Shown here: positions 9,230 through 20,387 of the stretch, in pieces
Layout of the letters: each line of letters begins with the position of its first letter
Position numbering within the stretch: position 1 is the stretch's first letter
Assembly (NCBI RefSeq): GCF_015762685.1
Contig: NZ_PEHF01000027.1
Location: 23,523 to 87,522, forward strand
Reading direction: 5' to 3'
Length of the DNA: 64,000 bases
Source of the DNA: Candidatus Symbiopectobacterium sp. 'North America'
GTDB lineage: Bacteria > Pseudomonadota > Gammaproteobacteria > Enterobacterales > Enterobacteriaceae
The notes under the pieces: generated by a model
The model's database searches: none
What the model saw: only the letters and a program-made list of their open reading frames with translations
Told to the model about the DNA's origin: nothing
Translations under genes and position numbers: made by a program

Positions 9230-11605
9230 TTACTTTTCTGCCAGCGTTAACCAGGTCTGCACCACGGTATCCGGATTGAGCGACAGGCTGTCGATGCCTT
9301 GCTCCATCAGCCAGATGGCAAAGTCTTCATGATCGGAAGGGCCTTGTCCGCAAATCTCCACGTATTTCCCCTGTGCCTTGGCTGCTTTGATCGCCATCGA
9401 AAGCAGCGCTTTCACCGCGTCGTTGCGCTCATCAAACAGTTCAGACACCACGCCGGAATCGCGATCCAGCCCCAACGCCAACGGCGTCATGTCGTTAGAG
9501 CCGATGGAAAAACCATCGAAGTGCGCCAGGAACTGATCCGCCAGCAGCGCGTTCGACGGGATCTCACACATCATGATCACCTTGAGGCCATTCTCACCGC
9601 GCTTGAGCCCTTGCTGCGCCAGCTCAGCAACCACGGCTTCCGCCTGTGCCACAGTACGCACAAACGGGATCATCACTTCCACGTTGGTCAGCCCCATGTC
9701 ATTACGCACGCGTTTCACCGCAGCACATTCCAAGGCAAAGCACGCTTTAAAATCCGTTGACACATAGCGCCCGGCGCCACGGAAGCCCAGCATCGGGTTT
9801 TCCTCATGCGGCTCATAGCCCTCACCGCCCACCAGGTTGGCGTATTCGTTAGATTTAAAGTCGGACAGACGCACAATCACGCGTTTCGGCCAGAACGCCG
9901 CCGCCAGGGTAGCAATCCCTTCAGTCAGGCGCGCAACGTAAAGCTCAACCGGATCGTCATAGCCCTGCATCAGCCCTTTGATCTCTTTTTGCAGCTCTGG
10001 CGTTTGACTATCGAACTCCAGCAACGCACGCGGGTGCACGCCTATCATGCGATTAATGATAAACTCCAGCCGCGCCAGGCCGACGCCATCGTTGGGCAGG
10101 CAGGCGAAATCAAATGCCCGATCGGGATTCCCTACGTTCATCATGATTTTCAACGGCACCGAGGGCATCTCGTTGACTTGTGAACTCTTGACCTTAAATT
10201 CCAGCAGATCGGCATAGACGTATCCGGTGTCCCCTTCCGCACAGGATACGGTGGCTTTTTCGCCGTCATGGAGGCGCTCAGTCGCATCACCACAGCCCAC
10301 TACCGCAGGAATACCCAGCTCACGCGCAATAATCGCTGCGTGGCAGGTGTGACCGCCACGATTGGTCACGATAGCCGCGGCTTTCTTCATAATCGGCTCC
10401 CAATCCGGGTCGGTCATGTCGGTCACCAGCACATCCCCCGCCTGCACCAAGTGCATTTCGCTGATATCCTGAATCACTTTTACCGGGCCGGCACCGATAC
10501 GGTGTCCGATAGCACGGCCTTCCGCCAGCACCTTGCCACGTTTAATCAGTTGGTAACGCTCCATTACCTGACCGTTGGAGCGTACCGTCTCCGGCCGCGC
10601 CTGTACGATGTAGAGCTTGCCGGTGTGCCCGTCTTTCGCCCATTCAATATCCATCGGGCGACCGTAGTGTTTTTCAATCAGCAGCGCCTGATGCGCTAAC
10701 GCTTCCACTTCGGTATCCGTCAGGCTGAAACGCACGCTCAGTTCTGCTGGCACATCCTCAATACGCACCTGTTTGCCGTGAGCCTGGCTGTCGGCAAACA
10801 CCATGCGGATTTTTTTCGAACCCATGGTACGGCGCAGAATGGCCGGTTTGCGGTTAAGCAACGTCGGTTTGTGCACGTAAAATTCATCCGGATTCACAGC
10901 CCCTTGCACCACCATTTCCCCTAGGCCGTAGGCGAATGTGATAAACACCACCTGATCGAAACCGGATTCCGTATCCAGCGTAAACATCACCCCCAATGCC
11001 GCCAGATCCGAACGCACCATGCGCTGCACCCCAGCGGAGAGCGCCACACTTTGATGATCGTAGCCCTGATGCACACGGTAAGAGATGGCGCGATCGTTAA
11101 ACAACGAAGCAAACACATGCTTCACCGCCACCATCACCGCATCGATACCCTGCACATTGAGGAAGGTTTCCTGCTGCCCGGCAAAGGAGGCATCAGGCAT
11201 GTCCTCTGCCGTCGCGGAAGAGCGCACCGCAAAAGAGGCCTCTTTTTCCCCTTCGGCCAGTTGATCGTAAGTCGCGCTGATCGCCTGCTCCAGTTCAGGC
11301 TGGAACGGTGTGTCGATAATCCACTGACGAATTTGCGCGCCCGCTTTGGAGAGTTGGTTCACATCATCGATATCGGTACGATCCAGCAACTCATAGATTC
11401 GCTGGTCGATACCGCTCTGCGTAAGGAAATCGTTAAACGCCTGCGCCGTTGTCGCAAAACCATTGGGAACCGATACGCCAAGTTCTGACAAATGAGTGAT
11501 CATCTCACCCAAAGAGGCATTCTTGCCACCCACCCGCTCAACGTCATGCATACCGAGCTGGTTATACCAAAGGACATTACGCAAATCATGGCCGTTATTG
11601 GACAT
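9230..11605 (-). CDS. ppsA: PpsA, phosphoenolpyruvate synthase
   Basis: This 791-residue enzyme converts pyruvate and ATP to phosphoenolpyruvate, AMP and phosphate, for gluconeogenesis from three-carbon compounds. The N-terminal ATP-grasp domain ([18 protein letters not shown]), the phospho-His domain ([17 protein letters not shown], carrying the catalytic His) and the C-terminal barrel with its catalytic Cys ([13 protein letters not shown]) are all present. The start [11 protein letters not shown] is chosen over a start 7 codons upstream because AGAAAGGA lies 9 bases before it and it fits the 792-residue E. coli enzyme. The gene is divergent from ppsR, the bifunctional kinase/phosphorylase that controls it. 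With ppsR frameshifted, PpsA may no longer be switched by phosphorylation. Confidence 0.95.
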   Translation of the reverse strand: MSNNGHDLRNVLWYNQLGMHDVERVGGKNASLGEMITHLSELGVSVPNGFATTAQAFNDFLTQSGIDQRIYELLDRTDIDDVNQLSKAGAQIRQWIIDTPFQPELEQAISATYDQLAEGEKEASFAVRSSATAEDMPDASFAGQQETFLNVQGIDAVMVAVKHVFASLFNDRAISYRVHQGYDHQSVALSAGVQRMVRSDLAALGVMFTLDTESGFDQVVFITFAYGLGEMVVQGAVNPDEFYVHKPTLLNRKPAILRRTMGSKKIRMVFADSQAHGKQVRIEDVPAELSVRFSLTDTEVEALAHQALLIEKHYGRPMDIEWAKDGHTGKLYIVQARPETVRSNGQVMERYQLIKRGKVLAEGRAIGHRIGAGPVKVIQDISEMHLVQAGDVLVTDMTDPDWEPIMKKAAAIVTNRGGHTCHAAIIARELGIPAVVGCGDATERLHDGEKATVSCAEGDTGYVYADLLEFKVKSSQVNEMPSVPLKIMMNVGNPDRAFDFACLPNDGVGLARLEFIINRMIGVHPRALLEFDSQTPELQKEIKGLMQGYDDPVELYVARLTEGIATLAAAFWPKRVIVRLSDFKSNEYANLVGGEGYEPHEENPMLGFRGAGRYVSTDFKACFALECAAVKRVRNDMGLTNVEVMIPFVRTVAQAEAVVAELAQQGLKRGENGLKVIMMCEIPSNALLADQFLAHFDGFSIGSNDMTPLALGLDRDSGVVSELFDERNDAVKALLSMAIKAAKAQGKYVEICGQGPSDHEDFAIWLMEQGIDSLSLNPDTVVQTWLTLAEK

Positions 11606-11939
11606 TGAAAATAATCCTTTCTGCATACGATTTCGGCCTGCATACCACGGGGTATGGAGACCATTGGGGATATGTAAAATGTTGGTTAGGCAATTGCCTC
11701 AACGCCATGAATGTAGCATAGCGTTTAACAAACCTGGGAAAGGTGAATCGTTCAACCTATGAAATAAAAACGATTTCACTGCTGAATCTTGCTTAACGGG
11801 GTAAAAATACAATACTGTAAAAGTTTAACTGGTTTATCATGAAGATAATAAAGTGATGTTTCATTAAAAATATCGTTCAGAGCCAATTTTTGAACGAGTT
11901 TAGTAACGCTTTTTCGCAGAAAAAAATGCAGGGGTTGAT
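11606..11939. promoter_or_regulatory. Divergent ppsA/ppsR promoter region with a Cra-like site
   Basis: The 334-bp gap must hold promoters for both genes. TGAATCGTTCA at 11744-11754 is one base short of the Cra (FruR) half-palindrome, and ACGATTTCAC follows at 11770. E. coli ppsA is activated by Cra, so a Cra role is plausible but unproven. Confidence 0.35.
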
Positions 11940-12761
11940 GTGAAAAGAAGCGTCTTTTATATCTCCGATGGTACCGCCATCACCGCTGAAGTATTAGGCC
12001 ATGCGGTGCTTTCTCAGTTTCCTGTCAACACGGTCAGTTACACGCTGCCGTTTGTGGAAAGTGAAGAGCGCGCCAACGTGGTACGCGAGCGTATCAATAC
12101 GCTCTACCAGCAAACGGGCGTGCGCCCTCTGGTGTTTTATTCCATCATCAGCCAGACGGTGCGGGATATTATTAACAGCAGCGACGGTTTTTGTCAGGAT
12201 ATCGTGCAGGCGCTGGTTGCGCCATTACAAGGAGAGCTCAATATTCCTTCCGCGCCGGAGGCCAATCGCACCCACGGTCTGACCGTTAAAAACCTCGGCA
12301 AATATGATGCGCGCATCGCCGCCATTGACTATACCCTCGCCCACGACGATGGCATTTCATTACGCAATCTCGATCAGGCGCAGGTGATTTTACTCGGCGT
12401 GTCCCGCTGCGGCAAAACGCCCACCAGCCTGTACCTCGCCATGCAGTTTGGCATTCGCGCGGCCAACTACCCTTTCATCGCCGATGATTATGGACAATTT
12501 ACGCCTGCCTGAAGCGCTTAAACCGTTTCAACACAACTGTTCGGCCTGACCATCCATGCCGAACGTTTGGCCGCGATCCGTGAAGAGCGGCGCGGTAACA
12601 GTCGTTATGCGTCGTTACGTCAGTGCCGAATAGAACTGAGCGAAGTAGAAGCGCTGTTTCGACGTCACCAGATCCCTTATCTCAACACGGCAAACTACTC
12701 CGTGGAGGAGATTTCTGCCAAGATCATCGACATATTAGGCATGAGTCGTCGCATTTACTAG
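11940..12761 (+). pseudogene. ppsR: ppsR (ydiA), PEP synthase kinase/phosphorylase, two frameshifts
   Basis: The frame matches PpsR (DUF299), which inactivates PpsA by ADP-dependent phosphorylation and reactivates it by phosphorolysis. The nucleotide-binding loop [19 protein letters not shown] is intact. After PFIADD an extra T at about 12488 (GATTATGG) shifts the frame into TGA at 12510. A missing A near 12535 (CAACACAACTG, expected CAACACAAACTG) restores it, and the C-terminus continues to GMSRRIY. About 16 codons are therefore out of frame, with a stop inside. The start is GTG at 11940, with AGGGG upstream. Two compensating indels argue for a real pseudogene, although a sequencing slip at either site is possible. 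Confidence 0.87.
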
Positions 12762-13094
12762 TACATTATCATTTTTTAACAAAAGCGGGTTGAATTGCCC
12801 CCTGATTCGGTTATCGTGGACGTCATGACTTCCCGACATGTCGTCGTAGCGAAGCAACCCATTTGGTAGGAGACGGGGAAAAACTGACATTCGCTTAGTG
12901 CCCAAGCGTCCCGCCGCCGTCTGACACGATGCGCGAGTCATTCACTCACCATAGCCTTATCTTCAGGAAGATAAACGCAGTGTGAGCTATGATTTATTTC
13001 TATGCGCGTTACCCCTTGGTTCAGCGGGGTTTCTTTGCGAGACGAACCGCCCTGCGACACGGTCCCCTGACCGACCCGTAAGCACAGATATTGC
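12762..13094. other. Gap between ppsR and aroH
   Basis: 333 bp with no convincing ORF. A short stem ACCCC / GGGGT at 13011-13030 followed by TTCTTT lies 65 bp before aroH and could be a weak terminator or leader hairpin. No TrpR operator was recognised, although E. coli aroH has one. Confidence 0.3.
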
Positions 13095-14141
13095 ATGTTA
13101 AAAACTGATGAGTTACGCAGCCAGCGGCTCGATCGTCTGATCGCGCCGCAGGTCTTGCTGGCGCAATTGCCGGTTACACCTGCGGTTGCGGAAAAAGTGA
13201 CAACGTCACGAAATAAGATAGAAAATATTCTTACCGGAAAAGATCCCCGGTTGCTGGTGATCGTTGGCCCCTGTTCTATCCACGATGTTGATGCTGCGCT
13301 CGATTATGCACGGCAGCTCGCTACACTGCGTGCCCGCTATCAGGATCGGCTGGAAATCGTGATGCGCACCTATTTTGAAAAGCCGCGCACCGTTGTCGGC
13401 TGGAAAGGGTTAATTTCCGATCCAGCCCTTGATGGCAGCTATCAGGTCAATCACGGTCTGACATTGGCACGCCGTCTGCTGCTGGATATCAACGCGCTTG
13501 GTCTACCAACAGCAACAGAATTTCTGGATATGGTCACCGGGCAATACATTGCCGATATCATCAGTTGGGGAGCCATTGGCGCGCGAACCACGGAAAGCCA
13601 GATCCACCGCGAAATGGCCTCCGCCCTCTCCTGCCCGGTGGGTTTCAAAAATGGCACCGACGGCAATCTGCGTATCGCTATTGATGCCATCCGTGCCGCG
13701 CGCGCGTCGCATCTGTTTCTCTCGCCAGATAAACAAGGGAAAATGACCATCTACCAGACGCATGGCAACCCCTATGGCCATATCATTCTGCGCGGCGGGA
13801 AAAATCCCAATTATCACGCTGCCGATATTCAGGCCGCCTGCGAACTGCTGCGCGAATTCGCTTTACCATCACAGTTGGTGGTGGATTTTAGCCACGGCAA
13901 CAGCTACAAACAGTACCAGCGACAAATGGATGTGTGTGCCGATGTGTGTCAACAAATACGTTCGGGTTAGCGCGCCATTGCAGGTGTTATGGTGGAAAGC
14001 TTTCTGGTTGAAGGTCAGCAACCGTTGGCTGCGCTGCAAACGCTGGTTTACGGTAAATCGATTACCGATGGCTGCCTGGGCTGGCAGGACACTGAAACCC
14101 TGCTTGCACAGTTAGCCGATGCGGTAGACAGCAGCTTCTAA
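13095..14141 (+). pseudogene. aroH: aroH, DAHP synthase (Trp-type), one premature amber codon
   Basis: The total frame is 348 codons, exactly the E. coli AroH length. This enzyme condenses PEP and erythrose-4-phosphate to DAHP, the first step of the shikimate pathway. Barrel motifs are intact: VIVGPCSIHDV, RTYFEKPRTVVGWKGLI, GARTTESQIHREMAS, KNGTDGN and VVDFSHGNSYKQ. The only lesion is TAG at 13968-13970 after CQQIRSG, where relatives have Ser or Thr. The 57 codons beyond (RAIAGVMVESFLVEG to DAVDSSF) are in frame and well conserved. The truncated protein would lose the last strand-helix units of the barrel, so activity is unlikely without readthrough. The single lesion suggests very recent loss. 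Confidence 0.85.
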
Positions 14142-14339
14142 CGCCCTACTGCCTTTCAACCGCGCACGGTCATTCCTGGTCGTGCGCTGCCGCTCCATCA
14201 TCCTCTGCTGCCTTACCTGTTTCCGACGTATTAAGAAATCTTCACTTGATGTCACCTTTTGGAAAAATGAAAATGATTCTCATTTATTAAGTTAATTATT
14301 TCTAATACGATAATATCCATCGCAGAACGACCACAGGAA
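14142..14339. other. Gap where hemP and the heme receptor gene would be expected
   Basis: About 200 bp separate aroH from the hmuS remnant. It holds a Fur box at 14269 but no hemP and no TonB-dependent receptor gene (hmuR/hemR). In relatives the order is hemP-hmuR-hmuSTUV, so these genes have probably been deleted between the Fur box and hmuS. Confidence 0.5.
14269..14287 (+). promoter_or_regulatory. Fur box of the hmu heme locus
   Basis: GAAAATGATTCTCATTTAT matches about 13 of 19 positions of the Fur consensus and is centred on the palindrome AATGATTCTCATT. It is the expected iron control point of the heme-uptake operon and lies about 70 bp before the hmuS remnant. Confidence 0.7.
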
Positions 14340-15401
14340 CAGACAATACCGAACGCGATTTATGCTCAATACCTGCAAGCCAAAAACAACAATCCCCGCC
14401 AGTAAGCTCGTGATATCGCCACGACACTAGGCATCAGTGAAGCAGTGTTGACGCACGCACGCGTCGGTCATGATGCGCAACGCTTGCAAGGGGATGCCAA
14501 GCGCTGGCTGCTGCGCTGGCGCTGGAGAAGGTAGGCCAGACCAAGTCCATCACGCGCAACACCTATGCGGTGCACGAACAGGTTGGCGTTTACCAAAATC
14601 AACATTTGGACGGCCATGCGGGGCTGATCCTCAATCCTTACGCGCTGGATCTTCGCTTGTTTTTGCAGCAGTGGAATCTGGCATTCAACCTGCGGGAAGA
14701 GACCGCACGTGGCGAGCGTCATAGCATTCAATTTTTTGACCATCAGGGTGATGCTATCCTGAAGGTGTATGCCACCGAACAGACCGATATGACGGCATGG
14801 GATGCCTATCCTGGCCGAATTTGTCACGGAGGTTAACCCTGAGGTACAGTTACGTCCGGAAACCCCGGCGGCCACTCAGGTCCCCAGCATCAACCAGGCG
14901 GCATTTGAAGCCGAATGGCGTGCCATGACGGACGTACACCAATTTTTCATTCCACTTAAACGCTACAATCTTACGCGTCAACAGGCTTTCCGCGCCGTTA
15001 AAGACGATCTGGCCTGTCGGGTCGATAACAGCGCCCTGTCGCAAATTCTTAGCGCTGCGCAGCAGGATCAAAACGATATCATGGTGTTCGTTGGCAGCCG
15101 TGGCTGCGTACAGATTTTCACCGGCCCCATCGCCCGAGTGGAGAAAATGGCGCAGCACGCGGAATGGATCAACATTTTCAACCCGGATTTCACCCTGCAC
15201 CTGATTGAAGATGAGATTGCCGAAAGCTGGATCACCTGTAAACCAACCGCAGACGGTGTCGTCACCAGCCTGGAACTCTATGCGGCTGATGGCACGCAAA
15301 TCGCACAGCTGTTTGGCCAGCGTACTGAAGGCACGCCAGAACAAGCACAATGGCCCAAACAAATCGAGGCGCTCACCGCAAATAAGGAACTGGTCGCATG
15401 A
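14340..15401 (+). pseudogene. hmuS: hmuS (hemS), heme-degrading/trafficking protein, stop and frameshifts
   Basis: Fragments in three frames match HmuS, the cytoplasmic protein that receives or degrades heme (about 345 residues). The N-terminal piece (IYAQYLQAKNNNPRQ) ends in TAA at 14403-14405, where relatives read GKYARDIA. The frame shifts near 14505 into HEQVGVYQNQHLDGHAG, and again near 14800 before ILAEFVTEVNPE. The last 199 codons, with EWRAMTDVHQFF and MVFVGSRGCVQIFTG, are open to TGA at 15399-15401 and overlap the hmuT start by 4 bases. The original start is not clear. This is the most decayed member of the heme operon. Confidence 0.88.
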
Positions 15402-16216
15402 AAAACTGGCTTTACGCACTGCTCCTGACGCTGCCACTGAGTGCCAGCGCCAATGAACGTATCGTCTCCATTGGCGGTGATGTAACCGAAATCATCTATG
15501 CGCTTGGCGCTGAGCAGCAGCTCATTGCCCGCGACAGCACCAGCATGCACCCGGCTGCAACGCAAGCACTGCCGGATGTTGGCTATATGCGCCAATTGAA
15601 TGCGGAAGGCATTCTGTCATTAAAACCGTCGTTAGTGATTGCCAGTGAGTTGTCACAACCCTCTCTGGTGCTCAAGCAAGTGGCAGACAGCGGCGTCAAA
15701 GTGATCATGATTCCTGCACAACCGACGCTGGAAAGTATTCCGCAGAAAATCAACACGATTGCACAGGCGTTGCACAAAGAGAGCGAAGGCAAAGTACTGA
15801 CCGACCGTTATCAGCAGCAGGTATCCGCTGTGGCACAGCAACCGCTGCCCGTCAAAGAGCTGTTTGTTCTCAGTCACGGTGGCATGACGGCCATGGCAGC
15901 AGGGAAAAATACGCCCGCCGATACGGTAATTCGCGCTGCCGGATTACAAAATGCTATGCCTGATGTCGTGCGTTACCAGCCGCTATCGCAAGAAGGCGTT
16001 ATCGCCAGTGCGCCCGATCTGTTGTTGATCTCCGCACAAGGGTTGCAGAGTTTAGGGGGCGAAGAGAAAATCTGGCAGTTGCCCGGTGTTGCACTGACCC
16101 CTGCGAGCAAACACCGCCGTGTCCTGGTGGTCGATGATATGGCGATGCTTGGCTTTACGCTGGAAACCCCTGCGCTGTTAACCACGCTGCATCACGCCGC
16201 CGAGCAGGTAAAATGA
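15398..16216 (+). CDS. hmuT: HmuT, periplasmic heme-binding protein
   Basis: This 272-residue class III substrate-binding protein of the heme ABC importer carries heme in the periplasm to HmuUV. A signal peptide is visible ([18 protein letters not shown]). The mature protein begins [20 protein letters not shown], the usual start of this fold, and includes the family stretches [19 protein letters not shown] and [20 protein letters not shown]. The start overlaps the hmuS stop (ATGA), which indicates translational coupling. The frame is intact, but its receptor gene is absent and its permease hmuU carries a frameshift, so it may be an open frame without a working system. Confidence 0.9.
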   Translation: MKNWLYALLLTLPLSASANERIVSIGGDVTEIIYALGAEQQLIARDSTSMHPAATQALPDVGYMRQLNAEGILSLKPSLVIASELSQPSLVLKQVADSGVKVIMIPAQPTLESIPQKINTIAQALHKESEGKVLTDRYQQQVSAVAQQPLPVKELFVLSHGGMTAMAAGKNTPADTVIRAAGLQNAMPDVVRYQPLSQEGVIASAPDLLLISAQGLQSLGGEEKIWQLPGVALTPASKHRRVLVVDDMAMLGFTLETPALLTTLHHAAEQVK

Positions 16217-17218
16217 GACTACGGCAACGTCCCCGCCTGATTCTGGCGGGGCTAATGTGTTTCACTCTGCTGTTAATGCTGGGTGCCGCCAATATGGGGG
16301 CACTCACCCTCTCCTTCCGCCAACTGTGGCATGCTCCGCTCAGCGACCCGCTGTGGCATATCTGGCTCAATATTCGCCTGCCACGCGTCCTGCTGGCACT
16401 GTTGGTGGGCAGCGCGCTCGCCGCGGCCGGTGCAGTGATGCAGGAGCTGTTCCGCAACCCGCTGGCTGATCCCGGCTTGCTGCGTATCAGTAGCGGAGCG
16501 GCGTTGTTTGTCGCGTTTGCACTGTTGATGCCTTTGGGCCTTCCGCCGTTGCTGGCGCTCTACAGCCCGATGTTGGCTGCTTTCGCCGGCAGTCTGACGG
16601 TGACAGCCATTCTGTTTATGCTGGGACGCGATGAACGTAGCGGCGTGACGCGCCTGCTGTTAACCGGCATTGCCCTGAATGCCCGATGTGGGGCAGCCGT
16701 TGGCGTACTGACCTACATCAGTAACGATCAGCAATTGCGTCAGTTTTCGCTCTGGGGTATGGGCAGCCTGGGGCAAGCGCAGTGGCCAGTGTTGCTGGTT
16801 GCCGCTTCGCTGATCGTTCCCGCCATGGTGGGTGTTCAGTGTTATGCCCGCAAACTCAATCTGCTCCAGTTGGGTGATGAAGACGCACACTATCTGGGCG
16901 TCAAGGTGAAACAGACCAAGCTGATATTACTGCTGCTCAGCGCGCTGCTGGTTGGCTCTGCGGTAGCGGTCAGCGGCGTGATTGTGTTTATCGGACTGGC
17001 TATCCCGCATCTGATTCGCATGAACCTGAGTGCCGACCACCGTTGGTTACTCCCCCGGTTCAGAGCCGGCAGGTGCGGGTTTGCTTATCGCGGCCGATAC
17101 GCTGGCTCGCACGGTGCTGGCTCCGGCGGAAATGCCCGTGGGTTTGCTCACCAGCCTGATAGGGGGTCCCTACTTCCTATGGCTCATTATCACGCACAAG
17201 GGACGAACCCATGACTAA
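16213..17218 (+). pseudogene. hmuU: hmuU, heme ABC permease, C-terminal frameshift in a C-tract
   Basis: A FecCD-type permease of the BtuC fold, about 334 residues, with many hydrophobic helices. Family marks include NIRLPRVLLALLVGSALAAAG, FRNPLADPGLLRISSGA and VSGVIVFIGLAIPHLIR. After SADHRWLLP the frame shifts at the run CCCCC (17052-17056). The correct C-terminus (GAGLLIAADTLARTVLAP to THKGRTHD) is in another frame and ends at 17218; removing one C restores it. The missing end carries helices and the ATPase coupling region. The start overlaps the hmuT stop, and the true stop overlaps the hmuV start. A base-calling error in the C run is possible, so confidence in inactivation is moderate. 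Confidence 0.78.
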
Positions 17219-17993
17219 CCGCCTGACGGCCCAGCATCTGCACTATCAGGTTGCCGGACGCACCCTGATTGATGATGTTTCGTTGGATATCAACGGCGGT
17301 GAGATCGTCGCGATTATTGGCCAGAATGGGGCGGGAAAATCCACGCTGCTGCGGCTGCTCACCGGCTATCTGGCACCCGACAGCGGTGAATGTCAGTTGG
17401 CCGGAAAAACGCTCGCAGACTGGCAGCCTGATGCCTTGGCCAAAACCAGCGCCGTGATGCGCCAGCACGGTGCGCTGAATTTTCCCTTCAGCGTGCGCGA
17501 CGTGGTCGCCATGGGACGTGCGCCCTATCGCCACGATCGCGCAGGTGACAGCGTGGTCGATCATGTCATGGCGTTAACCGAATGCACGGCGCTGGCCCAA
17601 CAGGATTATCGCCATCTTTCCGGCGGGGAACAGCAGCGCGTGCAGTTGGCACGCGTGCTGGCGCAGTTATGGCACCCGACACCGACGCCCTGCAGGCTGT
17701 TTCTCGATGAACCGACATCTGCACTCGATCTCTATCATCAGCAACACCTGCTGCGCTTACTTAAACAGCTCATACAACAGCAGCCCCTTGCGGTATGTTG
17801 CATCCTGCACGACCTGAATCTTGCCGCGCTGTATGCCGATCGCATTGCACTGCTGCATCAGGGAAAACTGGTGGCACAAGGCACGCCGCAGGCGGTATTG
17901 CAAAGCGAAACGCTCACGCAGTGGTATCAGGCTGACGTGCTGGTACATCCGCACCCCGACGACGCGACGCCGCAGGTTTTTCTGCGCCGTTAG
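17211..17993 (+). CDS. hmuV: HmuV, heme importer ATPase
   Basis: This 260-residue ABC ATPase powers HmuU. It has Walker A ([16 protein letters not shown]), the signature [15 protein letters not shown], Walker [13 protein letters not shown] and the switch His in [10 protein letters not shown]. Length and order (hmuT-hmuU-hmuV, with overlap to hmuU) fit the heme importer. The frame is intact and ends in TAG, which shows that amber is used as a real stop in this genome. Its partner permease is frameshifted. Confidence 0.92.
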   Translation: MTNRLTAQHLHYQVAGRTLIDDVSLDINGGEIVAIIGQNGAGKSTLLRLLTGYLAPDSGECQLAGKTLADWQPDALAKTSAVMRQHGALNFPFSVRDVVAMGRAPYRHDRAGDSVVDHVMALTECTALAQQDYRHLSGGEQQRVQLARVLAQLWHPTPTPCRLFLDEPTSALDLYHQQHLLRLLKQLIQQQPLAVCCILHDLNLAALYADRIALLHQGKLVAQGTPQAVLQSETLTQWYQADVLVHPHPDDATPQVFLRR

Positions 17994-17994
17994 C

Positions 17995-19446
17995 CTAGCT
18001 GGAACAAGACACTTCCAACGCTTTACCCCACGCTGGCGGTTCTGCCGCCAGCGATTGGCATTCGGGCTGTTCATCATATGGACGAGAAAGCGCCTGATGC
18101 AACTGCGTTAACAGGCCTACATCATCCTGCTCTGCTGCTTCAATCGCCTGCTGCGCCAGGTAGTTACGCAGGATATATTTCGGATTAGCCGCTTTCATGC
18201 TGTGCTGACGTTCAGCGTCACTCTGCGTCTCCTGCGCCAGACGTGCACGATAGTCGCGAAACCAGGCATCAAATGCGGCTCGGTCGATAAACAGGTCACG
18301 CAGCGGCAATTCGGCCTGCTGCACGTTGGTATCGCTCAGCAGACGGAAAGTGCGGGTATAGTCACTGCGCTCACGCGCCATCAAGTTCAGCAATCCCACC
18401 AGCAGATCGTTATCTCTGGCATCCGCATCGAAAAAACCCAACTTGGCGCACATCAGTTGACCAAAATGCGCCATCAGGGCCGGTTCATAGCAACCCAGCG
18501 CGGTTTCAAGTGATTCCACCGACAACAATCCAGAGAGTGCCTGCGCCAAGCGATGCAAATTCCACAGTGCTACTGCGGGCTGGTTGTCAAAGGCATAACG
18601 ACCGTGGTAATCGGAGTGATTACAGACAAAGTCAGGTTGGTAGTCATCCATAAAACCGTAGGGGCCATAATCGAACGTCAGGCCAAGGATCGACATATTG
18701 TCCGTGTTCATTACGCCGTGGGCGAACCCCATCGCCTACCAATGGGCAACCATGCGCGCCGTGCGTTCGACTATATCGGTAAACCAAAGCGAGTAGCGTT
18801 GTTCATCGTGCTACCACTGTGGCCAGTGGTGCGTGATAGCGAAATCGGCCAGTTTTTTCACCTGCTCCGGCTGACGCGCATAGTAAAAATGTTCAAAATG
18901 CCCAAAACTTAGATGACTTTCGGCAACACGCATCAGCATCGCACCCTGCTCCTGCTGTTCGCGCTGAACGGGTTCATCGCTGGTGACGATCGCTAAGGCG
19001 CGCGTGGTAGGAATGCCCAGATGATGCAGAGCTTCCGACGCGAGAAACTCGCGAATCACCGATCGCAGCACCGCGCGACCGTCTCCCATGCGAGAATAGG
19101 GAGTCAACCCTGCCCCTTTCAGGTGCCACTCCATACTAGAGCCGTTCGCCAGTCGATGCTCACCCAGCAAAATCCCCCGCCCATCGCCCAATTGTCCGGC
19201 CCATACGCCAAACTGATGGCCACTATAAACCTGCGCCAACGGCAGCATACCGGGCAGCAGCGTCTTTCCTTGCCAGATATCAATATGTTCAGGCTGAAAC
19301 CAACGGTCAGGCACCCCTAATTGCTCCGCCAGTTCCGCGCTGTTATACAGCAAGCACGCCCCCTGCAACGGTGTGGGCGAAAGCGCCGTGTAACATCCGG
19401 GCAAGGCGTCATGGTAGTGATGGGTAAATCGTAATCCCTGTGTCAT
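17995..19446 (-). pseudogene. selO: selO (ydiU), protein adenylyltransferase, two amber codons
   Basis: 483 codons in a single frame match SelO/YdiU, a pseudokinase-fold enzyme that AMPylates proteins and is linked to oxidative stress. Two CAG codons have become TAG: at 18813-18811 after THHWPQW and at 18738-18736 after RMVAHW. Both sides are well conserved ([39 protein letters not shown]-terminal ALEVSCSS). Both ambers fall just before the active-site segment GVMNTDNMS, so a truncated product lacks catalysis. It converges on hmuV with a 1-bp gap. Confidence 0.92.
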
Positions 19447-19535
19447 CGTCGTTCTGTCACTCTACTGCGTCTGTCAAACTTGAGTGTAGAACGCCAACAG
19501 GGAAATAAACACGGAGGAAATGCAGGGGTACTGGT

Positions 19536-20261
19536 TTACGCGGCCGGAGTCAGTTCCTGCTCCAACGCATCCAGCGGGATGGCAGGCCACAGCTTGCCTT
19601 GTATCGCATCCACCTTGAGGTGATGCACTTTTTTCAGATGCTCGAGTGTATCAATCCCTTTAGCGATCACCCCGAGGCCCTGCTGGTGGTTTTTCATCAC
19701 GTTAAGCAACGGGTCCATGATCAGATTCGGTGCCGGACGCGAAAGAATATCCCATACCAGTTTAGGATCGATTTTCACATAGCTCAGCAAACCATCGTGG
19801 AACGCCTTGAGGTTTACCTTGCCTGCACCGAAATTATCCAGCCACAGAGGAAACATGTTACTGAGCTCAGTGATATCACGGTTTCCTTTGCCTTCACCAA
19901 GGTGAGGATACGCCTCGTTAATTTCCAGATGAACAAAGGGTAACGCGCGGATCGCGTTGCGGCGTGGAATCGATGCCATTAGCAGTTCGGCGCAATGCTT
20001 CTCAATGCGCCACACCAACAAAAACCGGTGCAGTTTGAGCCACTCCGCTTTGCGTTGGATGATATCGATTTGTTCATCCAGCAACGCCAGTTTTTGCGCC
20101 GTGGTCAACATACTCGTCAGGATATCGCCAGGCACGGTGAGTTTGCAATCCGCACTATTGAAACACCCAGTCATTTCCAAGGCCAACAGCCTCTCATCCC
20201 GGCTATAGATGGGCCAGAACAGGTATTCACTTTGGTAGTCAACGTCTAACGTGATTTTCAT
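19536..20261 (-). CDS. ydiV: YdiV (RflP)-like degenerate EAL-domain regulator
   Basis: The 241-residue protein resembles YdiV/RflP, a degenerate EAL protein that binds FlhD4C2 and blocks flagellar gene expression instead of cleaving cyclic-di-GMP. The EAL motif is absent. The matching strand reads FVHLEINEAYPHLGEGKGN, as in E. coli YdiV (LLINENYPHLNEGKDN), and later WLDNFGAGKVNLKAFHDG and KVDAIQGKLWPAIPLDALEQ align too. The start at ATG 20261 (MKITLDVDYQ) fits the family; an upstream in-frame TTG would add 15 residues. It lies between selO and lplA, within the btuD-nlpC neighbourhood as in E. coli. The gene is intact. Confidence 0.83.
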   Translation of the reverse strand: MKITLDVDYQSEYLFWPIYSRDERLLALEMTGCFNSADCKLTVPGDILTSMLTTAQKLALLDEQIDIIQRKAEWLKLHRFLLVWRIEKHCAELLMASIPRRNAIRALPFVHLEINEAYPHLGEGKGNRDITELSNMFPLWLDNFGAGKVNLKAFHDGLLSYVKIDPKLVWDILSRPAPNLIMDPLLNVMKNHQQGLGVIAKGIDTLEHLKKVHHLKVDAIQGKLWPAIPLDALEQELTPAA

Positions 20262-20387
20262 GATCGATGTCTGCGGAGATAAGCGTTCACTATCCTCTAG
20301 CGCCAACGATGAGCGCTCAACAATCCCTTTTTCATTATCCTGATGCTCCCCTTACAGTGATGTCACGCTGTTAACGAATATCCTGCT

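Noticed and set aside
14470..14724. Separate plus-strand ORF inside hmuS
   Set aside because: It is an out-of-frame reading of the hmuS remnant, whose true residues are visible in the neighbouring frame.
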